Assembly: GCF_902686445.1 (NCBI RefSeq)
Contig: NW_025920103.1
Location: forward strand, 3,456,783 to 3,520,782
Direction: 5' to 3'
Origin: Sciurus carolinensis
Lineage: Eukaryota; Chordata; Mammalia; Rodentia; Sciuridae
DNA length: 64,000 bases
Of this stretch, positions 46,201-57,645 are shown in pieces (the stretch's first letter is position 1; each line of letters begins with the position of its first letter). The notes under the pieces are model-generated. The model saw only the letters and a program-made list of their open reading frames with translations, did not search any database and had not been told where the DNA came from. A program made the translations under genes and the position numbers.

Positions 46201-49194
46201 GCTCTGTTCTCTGTGCTCTGTGCTCTGTGCTCTGGGCTCTGTGGTCTGAGTTCTGGGCTATGGACTGTGTTCTGTCTCTGTATGCTAGGTTTGTTCTCTT
46301 GGATCTGTGTTCTGTGCTCTGGTCTGTGCTCTGTGCTGTGTGCTCCAGGCTCTGTCTCTGTGCTCTATGCTCTGGTCCTGTGCTCTGTGCTGTGCACTCT
46401 GTACTTTGGGCTCTGCCTCTTTGCTTTCTGCTCTGTGCTCTGGTCTCTGTGCTCTGTGCTCTGGGCTCTGTCTCTGAGCTCTGGTTGGGCTCTGTGCTCT
46501 GTGCTCTCGGCTCTATGCTGTGGTCTCTGTGCTCTGTACTCTGAACTTGGGGCTCTGGTGTCTGTGTTCTGTCTCTCTACACTTGGTCTGGGCTCTGGGC
46601 TCTCTGCTCTGTGTTCTGGTCTCTGTGCTCTGGGTGCTGTACTCTAGGCCATGTGCTATGTGTTCTATCTCTGTACTCTGGGTCTTTTAAGGTTAGGTTC
46701 AGGATCAGAGTCTGCATCTGTGGTGTACATAGAAGGCCTATGTAGTGACTCAAAACTGTTCTCTGAAGTGTGCATTGAAGGCTCTCTGAGGTGAATAGAT
46801 AGGCTAGTTGAGTCATTTAGAGAGGAATTGCATAGAAATATAGTTAGCAGACGTGGCTTTAAAACAAGTATAGTTTGTATTCAGTGAGGTATGTATGGAT
46901 ATCTCTTTGAGGTGTGTAGGGATTGCTTTGAAGTGATTAGGAATGCTTTTATTTTTGTGCATGGAGGATACTCTAAAGTGTGTAGGGAGGGCTCTCTGAG
47001 GTTAGTAGTTCATGGTCTGAGCTGTGTAGAGTACACTATGAGGTGTGTAGGAAAACTCTATGACATGTCAGAGGGCTATTAGTCATGTGTAGGTGGTCCA
47101 ACTGTGAGCAGTTGAGAGGGCTCACACAGGCCTATACAGTGTGCTTACTGAAATGAGTCGAAAGAACTCTAGTGAGTTGTGCTCAGAGAACCATTTGAGG
47201 TGAGCAGAGAGACCTCTATAAGATGAGTATGGAGGGCAAATATAGAAAGGGAGGCATTATGAGGTGTGGAGTGGAGTATCTCTTTGGTGTATAGGTAGGA
47301 TTCACTGAGATGAGTAGGGAGGGTTCTCTGAGCTTTGTTGTGTAGGTTCCCTAAGGTATTTAGTGAGAACTCATTGAACTATATGGCACACTTACATGTG
47401 AATGGAAGTCTCTCAGGGATGTGTAGGGTGGTCCCTATTAATTGTGCAGAAGAATCTATGAGGGGTGTAAGAGGGCTTTACATCTGAGGAGAAATACTGC
47501 CTCAGTTGTGTAGGGAAGGCCCTCTGAAGTGAATAGTGTGATATCTTTGATTTGAGTATGGAGAACATACTAAAATTTGATGGAAGGATCCTTTGAAGAT
47601 AGTATAGGGAATCTCTGAGGTGTTTTGGGAGGACACTCAATGGAGTATCAAGTGGACTCTCTGAGTTGTGTAGTTTTGTCCTTTGGCAGTGAATAGAGAG
47701 GGCTTTTTGGTGAGTAGTTCAGGCTACCTGAGATGCAGAGGTAGCATTTTTTGAGGCTTGAGGTTTGATGAAATGGCATTCTCAGGTTTGTATGGAAACC
47801 TCTCTGAGATTTGTAGAGAGGATGGTTGAAAAGGTTGTTTAGGGAGTGTCCTCTTTGGTGAGAGATATGTACTCTGAGGGCTGTAGACATGTATTTCTAA
47901 GTTGAGTAAGGGGAGAATTCTGATGTGAATAAGGAAGACAAACTGAAATTTGAAAGGAGGGCTCTATGAGTGTGTAACAGAGTCCTCTGAATTGTAAAAG
48001 TAGTGTAGAGAAGCGGTGTGTAGTATTTGGCAACTGATCTCCGAGTTCTGTAGGGATTGATAAATGATGTGTGTAGTACAGGTTTCTATGGTGTGAATGG
48101 ATGACCCTCTGTTGTGTAGCAAGGGTGCTTGATATGAGTGTGGCGGGTTTTCTGAGATGTGGAGGAAGATGACTGTGAGGTGTGTAGGAAGGAAAGGGCT
48201 CTCTGAGGTTTGTTGTGTGGGCTCTCTGAGGTGTGTAGATTAGTCTCCATTAGGTGTGCAGAAACTATGAGGTGTGAAAAATGACTTTTGCCCAAACAGG
48301 AGTGCTATCTCAGTTGTGTATTGAGGGTCCTGTGAAGCAAATACAGAGATCCATCTGATATAAGCAAGGAGAACACCCTGTGGTGTAAGGTTTATTTTAG
48401 GATAGTAGAGGGAATCTCTGAGGTATGTAAGGCTCTTGGAGGTGAGTAGGGAGAGTTTTTGGTAATATTGAGGTCTATCTGAGATGTGTGGTAGGGTTTG
48501 CTGAGGTGTGTAGCAAGAGCATTCTGAGGTTTGAATTAACATTTATCTGGCATTTTTAGGAATTGCTCTCTGGGGTGTATAAGGAGGACTTTCTAAGTGG
48601 TTTAGGGTTTGCACAATGAAGTGTGGAGGGCGTGTCCCTAAGGTGCATATTGATGGGATTTATAGTTGTATAGGAAGTGTTCTTAATGTGAGTAGGAAGG
48701 AAATCCTTAGATGTATAGGAAGGTATGTTTGAGGCATATAGGAAATTTCTCCGAGGTATGAAAGTGGTTTCTTTTCATTGTGGAAGGAGGGTGCTATGAG
48801 GTATTGTGGGAGTGGTCTCTGAGGGGTGTAGGAGGGCTTTATGAGGTTTGTAGGAGGGCTAATTGACATGAGCATGAGTGCTCAATTAGGGAATTAGGGG
48901 TACTTTGGGAGTATATGGAAGACCAGTCAAAAGGGTTTTCTGAAGAGTGTAGTGAGGGTTTTAGAGGTTAATAGAAAGGTTCACTCAGGTGTTTAGAAGG
49001 GCTTGAAAAGGAGTATTGTATGTACTCACTTATTTGTATAGGGGTATGTCTATTTCAGGTGTTTAGGGACTTCTCTTGAGACATATAGTGAGGTCATTAT
49101 TCAATGTGTCAGTAGGGCACTCAGACATGTAGGGAGGCTTCTGTGATATTTGTATGGAGATGATTCTGACCTGAGAAGGGAGGGTGACTGTTAG

Positions 49195-49300
49195 TTTTTG
49201 AGGTTAGGGCTTGGATTATGGTTATATTTAGAGTTAGTATTAGAATTAGGGGGTTAGTGTTACAGTTAGAGGGTTAAGATTTGGTTCAGTGTTGGTGTTA
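49195..49300 (+). repeat. Telomere-like TTAGGG-variant block
   Basis: Around 49195-49300 the plus strand reads a series of GGTTAGGG, GAGTTAGTATTAG and AGGGGGTTAGTG variants. Similar blocks occur at about 49840-49990, 50520-50660 and 52605-52760. They are degenerate interstitial telomere-like repeats, not a functional telomere. Confidence 0.6.
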
Positions 49301-52300
49301 GGATCCAAATGAGTATTTGGATTGTAATGGGAAGGCCTCCGTGGTGTGTTGAAATGGCTCTCTGAATTTTTGTAATGGTTATCTGGTGTATTACAAAGTT
49401 TCCCTGAGATGAGTACAGAGGCTTGCTGAGGTGATTAGGGAAGGCTTCCAAAAAACCATAGTGAGTACTCACTGAGGTATGTAAGGATGTCTCTCTGAGG
49501 TGTGTAGGGACAGTTCTTCAGATGAGTAGTGAGGGTATTCTTTGATGTGTCAGCAGGAAACTAAGATGTGTGCACAGAGGGCCTTCTGAGGTTTGTAGGG
49601 AGTGGCCTCTGAGATGTGTAGGCAGGGTACTATTATGTGTGTCAGAGGGCTCCTTTACATATGTGAAAGTGTCCCCTGCGATTAGTTGAGAGGCTTCACA
49701 TAGGTGAATAAGGGACGTGCTCTGTAAAGTGTAGAAAGGGCTCACTGAATTGTGTTTCAAGGGCCATTCAAGGTGAGTAGTCAGAGATTTGTGAGATGAG
49801 TGGGGAGAACAAACTGATAAATGAGGAAAGGCACTATTATGTTAGGCTTAGAGTCAGGATTTAGGGTTAGGTTCAGGTTCATGGTCAGTGTCAATGTCAG
49901 GGAGTGTTCCCTTGTATATAAGGAGAGCTGAGGTTTAGTCTTAAATTAGGGTTATTGTCAAGCTCAGGGTCAGGTTTGGTATTTGCAATTTACAGGGAAG
50001 GCCTCTATGGTGAGTCGAAAGGGCTCTATGAGATGTATATTGGAGCCTTTCTGTTATCAGTAGATAGACTCTCCAAGGTGTTTATAGTACACTTGCCAAG
50101 AAGTTTAATTAGTAGAACTGGCTTGCAAAGGAGTCTAATTTGTACAAACTGAGATATGTAAGGACGTCCCTCTGAAGTGTGTAGAAAATGCATTTGGGGT
50201 AAGTAGAACCAGCTTTCTTTGATGTATAAGGAGGGTACCCTGAGAGTATTTGGGAGGTGCTTTAGGTTGGTAGTATGTGACTGTGGAGGAGGGAACTATG
50301 ACATGTGTAAGAGAGCTCTACAAAATGTGTTTGAGATCTCCTAGTGGTGTGTGGGAGGGTTTCCTGAGGTGAACATGGAGGGCTCACAGAGGTGCATAGG
50401 GGTGGTGTTCTGTGAATTGTACAAAGGGCTTAATGAATACTATTTGGTGGGCCTTTTAAGGTAAGGCACTAGAGCTCTGTGATATGAGGGAGAAAACACT
50501 GATGTAGAGGGAAGGTTTTATGAGGTTAAGGTTAAGGTTAGCATTATGATCAGTAATGTGTCAAGGTCAGGGTCATGGTCACTGTCAATGTCAGAAAGGG
50601 CTCTCTGTGGTATGTATGGTGGGCTTAGTGTTAGGGTTACAGTTAGGGTTGGGTTCTGGGCTTGGGTCAGAAATTTGAATGCATAGGGAAGGCCTCTGTT
50701 TTGAATTGAAAGGGCTCCCTTAGGCATGTATAGAGGGCTTTCTGAGGTGAGTAGATGGATTTTCTGAGAAATTTAGAGAGTACTTGAAATGAAGTCTAGT
50801 TAGTAAAGAGGGCTTTTAAAGTAATCTAATTTGTACTTCCTGAGGTGCGTAGGGAAGTCTCTCTGAGGAGTGTAGAGACTGCTGTTGAGGTAAGTAGGAA
50901 GGGCTTTCTTTGATGTGAATGAAGGTTACTTTGAGGTGTGTAGAGAGAACTCTGAAGTTGGTAACTTGCAGTCTCTGATCTGTTTAGAGGAACTTCTATA
51001 ATGTTCATAGAAGAGATCTTTGATGTGTGTCAGAGGTCTCAATGATGTTTGTGGGTGGTCCTTCTGAGATGAGTCTGGAAGGATCACCCAGCTCTATAAA
51101 GAATGTGTACTGAGATGAATAGAGAGGATTCAGTGAGTTGTTTCTGGAAGCCTCTTTAGATGAGTAGTGAGAGCTCTGTAAGAGAAGTAGGGAGAAAAAC
51201 CGATGTAGAAGGAAGGACCTTATAAAGTGTGAAGGGAGGTCCTATGTCACATGTAGGTCAGACTTGCTTAGAGGTGTAGGGAAGACTCTCTGAGTTTTGT
51301 AGTGTAGGTTCTCTGAAGTGTATAGTGAGGGCTCATTTAAATCATAAGGATGGCATTCTGATGTGTGTATGAGGGCTCTCACAGGTATGTAGGGAGTTTT
51401 CTATTAGATATGCCAGGGGATCTATGAGGGTGCGAGTGGGCCTAATGACTGAGTAGAGATGTTAACACAGTTGTGGAGGGAGGATGCCCTGAAGTGAATA
51501 GTGAGATCTCTCTGATATGTGTAGGGAGAACACACTGTGTTTTGATGGGAGGGATTTTTGAGGATAGTATTAGAAATCTCTGAAGTGTTTGTGAGGGCTT
51601 TCAATGGAGAATAAGAAATCTCTGAAGTGTTGGTGAGGACTATCAATGGAGAAGGTGGGTGTATGCAGCACCCAGAGATGAGTAGGGAGAGTTTTGATGA
51701 GTAGAGTGTTTATAGGGGGTGTTTGCTGGAATGTATATAGGGCTATCTGAGTTGTTTGGGTGTTGCTCAATAAAGTGTGGAAGAAGCATCCCTAAGCTGT
51801 ATATGCATGGCACTTTGAGGTGTGCAGGAAGGGCTCTTGATGTGAGTAGAGTGGGATTACTTAGAAGTGTAGGAGAATGTGTTTCTGGTGTGTAGTAAAT
51901 ATTCTCTGGGTTGTTAAAACAGGTTCTCTTTGTGTAGGGAGGTCTCTATGAGGTAGGTAGGGAGGACTGTCTGAAAGTTGTAGGGGGGATTTATAAGGTT
52001 TGTCAGTGGATTTCTTACTATGAGAGGGAGGGCTCACATAACTGAATAAGTAGGACTTTTGCAGTGTGTAGGAAAGACCTCTGAGGTGAGTGGAAAGAGC
52101 TCTCTGAGATGTGTAGTGAGGGCTCTCTGAGGTGAGTGGAAATTCTCTCCGAGGTGTTTAAAGAGCACCACATAGAAGTATAGTTAGTATGAAGGTCTTA
52201 TATAGAAATATAATTTGTACTCAGTACAGTATAAGTGGATGCCTACCTGAGGTTGTCTACACAAGTAGGTACTACTCTTGATATAAGGATGGTTTCCATT

Positions 52301-52604
52301 GATGTTTATGGAGTATACTATGATATGTGTACAGAAAGGTCTCTAAGATTGGGAGTGTGCAGCTGATGAGCTGTGTAAGGAGGTGTGTATGAATTGTGTA
52401 AGAGGGCTATATGATGCTTGTCCTAGGGCTTCTTTTTGTGTGTGAGAAGGCCCCCTGAAGTGAGTTGGAATGGCTCACAGAGTTGCACAGGTTGTGCACA
52501 CTAGAAAGAACACAGTGAGCTGTTTGGAGGGCCATTTGAGGTGAGTAGTAAGAGTTTGGTGAGATGAGTAGGGAGAAAAACTGGTGTAGAAGGGAGAGCA
52601 CTAT

Positions 52605-52760
52605 GAGGTTAGGGTTAGGTTAGGCCTAGGGTTAGGGTTTAGGGTCAAGTCATGGTCAGTTTCAGGGTCAGGGAGGACTCTGTGGCATGTATGGAGGACT
52701 TAGGTTTATGCTTAGGGTTAGGGTTAGGTTCAGAGTAAGAGTCAGTATTTGTGGTGTATA
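52605..52760 (+). repeat. Clearest TTAGGG-like interstitial block
   Basis: Contains GGTTAGGGTTAGG, CCTAGGGTTAGGGTTTAGGG and GCTTAGGGTTAGGGTTAGG, i.e. two or three exact TTAGGG hexamers in a row, G-rich strand on plus. It directly precedes the start of the second copy of the 6.03-kb duplication. Confidence 0.7.
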
Positions 52761-54066
52761 GGGAAGTCCATGGTGGAGTCAAAATTGTTCTCTGAGTTGT
52801 GTATATTGAGGCCTCTGTGAGGTGAGTGTATAGGCTCTTTGAGGTGTTTATAGAGGGCTTGCAAAGAAACATTGTTTCTTCTTGCAAAGAAGTATGGTTT
52901 TACTCATTGAGTTATGTAGGGACTTCTCTGATGTGTGTAGGAACTGCTCTGGATTTTAGTATGGAGGGTACACTTTGTTGTGTACAAAGGTTAAGCTGAG
53001 GTGTGTAGAGAAGTCTCTCCGAAGTTGGTAGCATGTGGCCTCTGAACTGTGGACTTTATAAGGTGTGCATGATGGTTCTATGATGTGTGTAAGAGAGCTA
53101 CAAGAAATGTGTGTGAGGGTCCTTTCAGTTGAGTTGGGAGGGCTCAATCAGGTGTATAGATAGGGTGCACTGAGATGAGTAGAAAAGGCTCAGTTAGTTG
53201 TGTTTGTATGGTTTTTTATGTGAGTAGTGAGAGCTCTGTTAGATGAGTATGGAGGGCAAATTGATGTAGAAGTAGGGTCCCATGAAGATTGGAAGGGGGA
53301 TCTATATGGTCTGAAGTTGGGAATTATGGAGATGAGTAGACTGGACTCTGAGCTCTGCCATGTAGGTTCACTGAGATGTGTAATGAGGTCTAATTGAAAT
53401 TCAGAGGGATAGCATTCTGATGTGTCTTTGGAGGTCTCTCAGAGGTGTGTAGTGGGGTCTATATTAGGTGGGCAGAGGGATCTATGAGGGGTGGAGGAGG
53501 CCTGTTTGACATAGTAGAAACACTATCTCAGTTATGTAGGGAGGGACATCTACAGTGAATAGTTAGATCTCTGATATGATTAGCAAGAATAAACTCAGGT
53601 GTGGTGAGAGGAATATTTGAGGATAGAAGGAAAAAAAAACTGTGAGGTGTTTTGGTAGAACACTCAAAAGAGTATCTTCGGGGTTCTTTTAGTTTTATAG
53701 TTTTGGCCCTTGGAGGTAAATATGAAAGGTGTTTTGGCTAGTTTTGAGGGCTACAAGAGATGTGTAGGTAGGGTTTTTAAAGGTTTGTTGAAAGGGCATT
53801 CTGAGATTTGTATGGGAGCCTCTCTGAGATGTGTAGGGAGGACTGTTAAATGAGGTGGGTGCTCATTGGTGAAAATTAAGAGTTAACTGAGGTGTGTATT
53901 TGTAGATGTCTATGGTGGGTAAGGAGAGATCTCTGAGATAAATGAGGACAAACTGAAGTTTGAAAGGAGGGCTCTATGAGGTGTGTAACAGGGCCCTCTG
54001 AATAGTGAAATTATGGCTTTCTGAGGTGTGTAGAGTTATGGCATGTGGTGTGTAGCAACGGTTCTC

Positions 54067-54087
54067 TGGTCCCAACATTGATACAGT
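54067..54087 (+). repeat. 21-nt patch identical to 55051-55071
   Basis: Begins TGGTCCCAAC and ends TGATACAGT. The identical 21 bases occur at 55051-55071 in the neighbouring unique DNA, in the same orientation. In the related array copy 6.02 kb upstream (about 48030-48080) this patch is absent, so it appears to have been inserted here. Confidence 0.75.
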
Positions 54088-54950
54088 CATTGATAAATAA
54101 TGTGTGTATGAAATGTGTCTAAGGTGTATATGGATGGCCCTTTGAATTCTGTAGAAAGGGCACTTGATATGAGTAGGTAGGACTCTGAACTGTGTGGAGA
54201 GGTGACTGCTGTGTCGGAAGTGTTCTCTGAAGTGTGAAGGGAAGGTTCTCTGAGATTTGTAGAGCAGATGATTTGAGGTGTGTAAGGAGGCCTCTATTAC
54301 GTGTTCAGGAGGGATCTATGAGGGGTGTAGAAGAGCTTTTGTCTGTATAGGAGTGCTCTCTGTTGTGTAGTTAGGGCCCTTAGAAATGAATCATTGAAAT
54401 CTATCTGATAAGACTAGATAGAACAAAATGAGATGTAATGGGACTATTCTTTGAGTATAATAGGGGGAATCCCTACATTGCTTAGGAAGACCACTCAAGA
54501 GTGTATCCAGTCTTCTCTGAGGTGTGTCAGACAACGCTCAGAGGTGAGTAGAGAGGGGATTTTGGTGAGTAGTAAGACGTATCTGAGTTGTGTACTAGGG
54601 TGTGTTTTTGTTTGTAGCATGGGAATTATGAGGTTTGAATTAACGTCTCACTGGAATTTATAGGGAGTACTCTCTGGGGTGTATAGAAAAGGATTACTGA
54701 GTTGTGTGTTACTCAATAAAGTGTGGAGGCAGTGTCCCTATGGGGTATATGAATGGGAATTTGAGGTGTGTAGAAAGAGCTCTTGGCATTAGTAGAGAGT
54801 CATTTAGATGTGTAGGGAGGTGAGTTTGAAGTGTGAATGAAAGATTCTCTGAGGTGTTAAGTGGGTTCTCATTGTTATGTAGGGTGGGCTCTCTGACATG
54901 TAGAGAGGGCCCTCTGGTAGGTGGAGGAGGGCTTTATGAGGGTCTGGTAC

Positions 54951-55149
54951 TATCTAAATGGGAATCTGAATGGAGGGCTAGACTCTACTCACTTCCAATG
55001 GCCTGTCCTGTTTCACTTATGGTCTTCTTGGGAAATATCACCAGAGTTGTTGGTCCCAACATTGATACAGTGCTTCCAATCTTTGGAAAGTTCCCTACTA
55101 GGGACTTTCCTGAGAAATAAGCATCCAAATATGAGTAGACAACAAGAAC
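54951..55149. other. Transition from the 23-bp array to unique sequence
   Basis: The array fades out near 54950. The following 200 bases are non-repetitive and lie 3' of the last candidate exon on the minus strand, so they could be 3' untranslated sequence of that gene. I see no clear AATAAA in the expected position. Confidence 0.4.
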
Positions 55150-57645
55150 TCATGACTCCGGGTTTGCTGTCTCAACACAAGTGAGCAGAATGGGAGTTTG
55201 TCTGGAATGTGGGTGCCTAGCTACTAGGGTTCCAAGTTCTGTGTGTTCTACTGCCAAGAAAGTGAGGTCACTTCCTTGGGGACTCCATACCCGAAGCCCT
55301 TTCTCACATAAGATGCTTCTAATGGCCCACTGAGATGCAGGTTCCTCCCATCTTCCCTTGACATATACACAAGTGGACATGGTTACACCAACACACCCTG
55401 AATCTGGTCCCCAGACTGTACCAGGTGTAGCCAACTCACCTGGTTTGCAGAGACAGTTTAAATCAGACCCATTTTCTCCTTCTGGCCATGTGGGTGGTCC
55501 TGAAGAATTTATTATGCCTTACAAGGCTTGAATATTTTTGCCATTTAGTCCCACAGAATTATTCTAGTATATACTTTTGAAGTTGTCATCAGGTCTATAA
55601 GGCCATTTATATACATACTCCTTGGGAACACTAATGTTTGAGTCATATGTCTGTAATGCACCAACATACAGAAAACACAACACATAAAGGAGAGGGACAA
55701 TGGATGACATACAACTGTACCATGATGTGAGTTCAACAGTGAAAGTGGGGAAATCAACTTCTACCTTGTCATTGTTTCCACTCTGCCCCACTGGAAGTTT
55801 GTCATGACTGATTTTCAGAGATAGACTCCCTGTGCCATAGACCTTCCAATGCTTCCTGTGAAATTTAGTATTGTTTCAATATTTCTTCTCATTGTATGAT
55901 GTGGGTACACTACAAAGGAACACTGGCACCAGAGAATTCTATTGTCCAAACCTGTAGCTTCCCCATCTAAGTGAACCCACATCAGCATCTGGTTTCAAAG
56001 AAAAATAAATCAGCAAGAGCCATGGTATTTCACTTCCAAGATGTAGTCATCAGAAGTCTCATTTCTTTGTCTCCATAGTCCTATAGTAGTGCACTGCTAT
56101 AATTCCAGATATTTTTTGGAAAAGTTTGTGTGGCAGCAGGCAAAGTTCCAATAGCAAGGAACTGGCATTTCTATTTCCTTTTCTAAATACCTCAGATAGA
56201 TGGAAATATTTTGGTTATAAAATTCATGAATGTAATTTTTCTCAAGAAGAAATGATGGTGTGAAATTGCCAAAACTTTTTTTAATACCATGGTCATAACT
56301 AAGGGAGTGGAATTCTCTTTCTCTATTTCTTTAGGGAACATCTGCATTGCTTCTTTCAAGGTCACAGCAGGTCACTTCCTTTTTTGGGTGTTGTTAAATA
56401 CAGTTTCTTTCTATTCTTCTAACTAAAATTTGGAAAGAAGGGCCTCAGTAGAAGAACAAAGAACCAACTCAGGAATCAATATTTATTCAATAGGTAAGAT
56501 TACTGGAGCAGAGAGAAGGACTCACAATTCAGTTTTGAATAATGTAAAAGGACTAGGTAACCACTCTCTTCAGGGCATAGTCATTAATCTAATGCAGGTT
56601 CACTGAGTGCCCTGTGCTCACTTTGAATGAACCCAAGAAGCTGATCTCCTTCTCTTCTATTAATAAACATCAAAAATTAGCAAACCATCTCAAAGGCTTA
56701 GAACTATCTTGCTTGTGCACACAGAACTAATTGATTTCTCATTACCTTCCCACAAAGGTGAGAGTCTGATGATAGACCACTGGCTTGGAAAGACTTGAAT
56801 ATCAATACTCATATGCACAACCACCCCTGTCAAAGGGCTTCCAGGATAGGGCATTGCTGAATTCTTCTGTATTCCTTGAAGTTTACTGGGGAAAAACAAA
56901 TGATGAGGATCACCACAAGGAAGACCTGCAACTCTGAATGGTGCTGAGTTTGGTAAGCCCTGAGCACCAGTGAATTTGAAAAAAAGGAAATAGTCCCTGT
57001 TTTTAAGCTGGTAAAAATCAGACATGGAAAATTCTCCTCTCATCTCCTGCTCCTGTAGGTTTTCATCTTATGACATTATGAATGTTATATGATAACATTC
57101 CCTATCCACTTAGTTTCTTTAGGAAGAAGAAAAGCCCTGTTTGAGCTTTGACAGGCCTGATAAGACCATGAAATGAGCAGAAGTTCAGTCAGTTTCCATG
57201 TCACTGTAAAAAGCCTTTAAACTAACAAGGTCAGCTCAAGATCATTTCTCTTCATTGACCACTCTTGGAAAATGCCTAAAAAATGATTTGCTGGAATTGT
57301 TGCTTAATTCTCTGAAACAGGAGAAAAAAGAAGTCACAGAAAATGGGTGATGGATCCTGGATTCCAGAGGTGTTTTATTCCACTGGAAACAGATTCACTG
57401 TCTTAACAAAGAAGTCCCATGAACAAGTATATCAATAAAGCCTACCTGAGTGTTAGTTCCTTGCCCCTAATACAACTTTTTACCAATATCCTCAACATGG
57501 TTCTGTATCCAGTTGTCCCAGTGCTGACTTTCACACTCTGAAGCACAGCATCACCAGATCCAAACATTGAGGCACCAAGCTCTGAGGGGTGTACTACTCC
57601 CTTTCTGAGAAGAGCATCCAAGATAAAGGTGTAGTGTGCCAAACT
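55150..57645 (-). CDS. 3' part of an unidentified multi-exon gene (seven candidate exons)
   Basis: Seven minus-strand segments are open, flanked by splice-like AG/GT sites and join in compatible phases. Candidate exons, in transcript order: about 57645-57446 (donor CTCAG|GTAGG), 56996-56746 (donor GGAAG|GTAAT), 55988-55952 (37 bp, acceptor TTTTTCTTTGAAACCAG), 55855-55765 (donor GACAAG|GTAGAAG), 55650-55575 (acceptor TTTTCTGTATGTTGGTGCATTACAG is strong; donor weak), 55499-55440 (donor CCAG|GTGAGT) and 55250-55150, ending in TGA. The inferred product is rich in aromatic residues and has a Cys pair (CLC) near the end. I do not recognise the family. No 5' exon is visible: the sequence upstream of 57650 gives no clear continuation and the AT-rich satellite starts near 58300. 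It may be a truncated copy or the 3' end of a live gene. The second exon's acceptor is the weakest call. Confidence 0.45.

Larger units (their letters stand above)
24849..46685. repeat. Degenerate heptamer satellite, segment IV
   Basis: Longest uninterrupted part of the 7-bp array. CAGAG-reading blocks: 24849-27251, 28737-30080, 32621-36226, 37496-38551, 42224-44311. CTCTG-reading blocks: 27251-28737, 30080-32621, 36226-37496, 38551-42224, 44311-46685. Higher-order units are visible as recurring long motifs, such as 'gtctcaatactctgggtct' and 'cactgtctctgaatctggg', at irregular spacings of roughly 0.2-0.75 kb. The array ends abruptly at 'tactctgggtctttt', where the 23-bp array begins. Reading frames such as 45351-46544 (397 residues) are repeat translations only. 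Confidence 0.95.
46686..54950. repeat. Minisatellite of about 23 bp, G/T-rich on the plus strand, with higher-order structure
   Basis: Degenerate tandem array approximating GAGGTGTGTAGGGAGGG plus CTCTCT. Longer composite blocks recur: a block with '..gtggtgtatagggaaggcc...' starts near 46720, 49300, 49975, 50680 and 52745. A block with '..atctatgaggggtgtaag...' lies near 47450, 48260, 51420, 53490 and 54310. The order 46700-49000 is repeated at about 52730-55000, an offset of about 6.03 kb. Short TTAGGG-like blocks punctuate the array. Minus-strand reading frames of 60-100 residues here are translations of the repeat. No gene is seen. Confidence 0.9.

Noticed and set aside
47413..48542. Minus-strand frames of 64-100 residues in the 23-bp array
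   Set aside because: Products of the repeat (recurring TPQ/HLR-like phrases); no motif, splice signal or conservation pattern.
52605..52760. Functional telomere
   Set aside because: Only a few exact TTAGGG hexamers embedded in degenerate sequence, with other DNA on both sides.
54833..55120. Plus-strand frame of 95 residues at the array edge
   Set aside because: Begins in the 23-bp repeat and runs antisense to the likely 3' end of the minus-strand exon chain; no motif.
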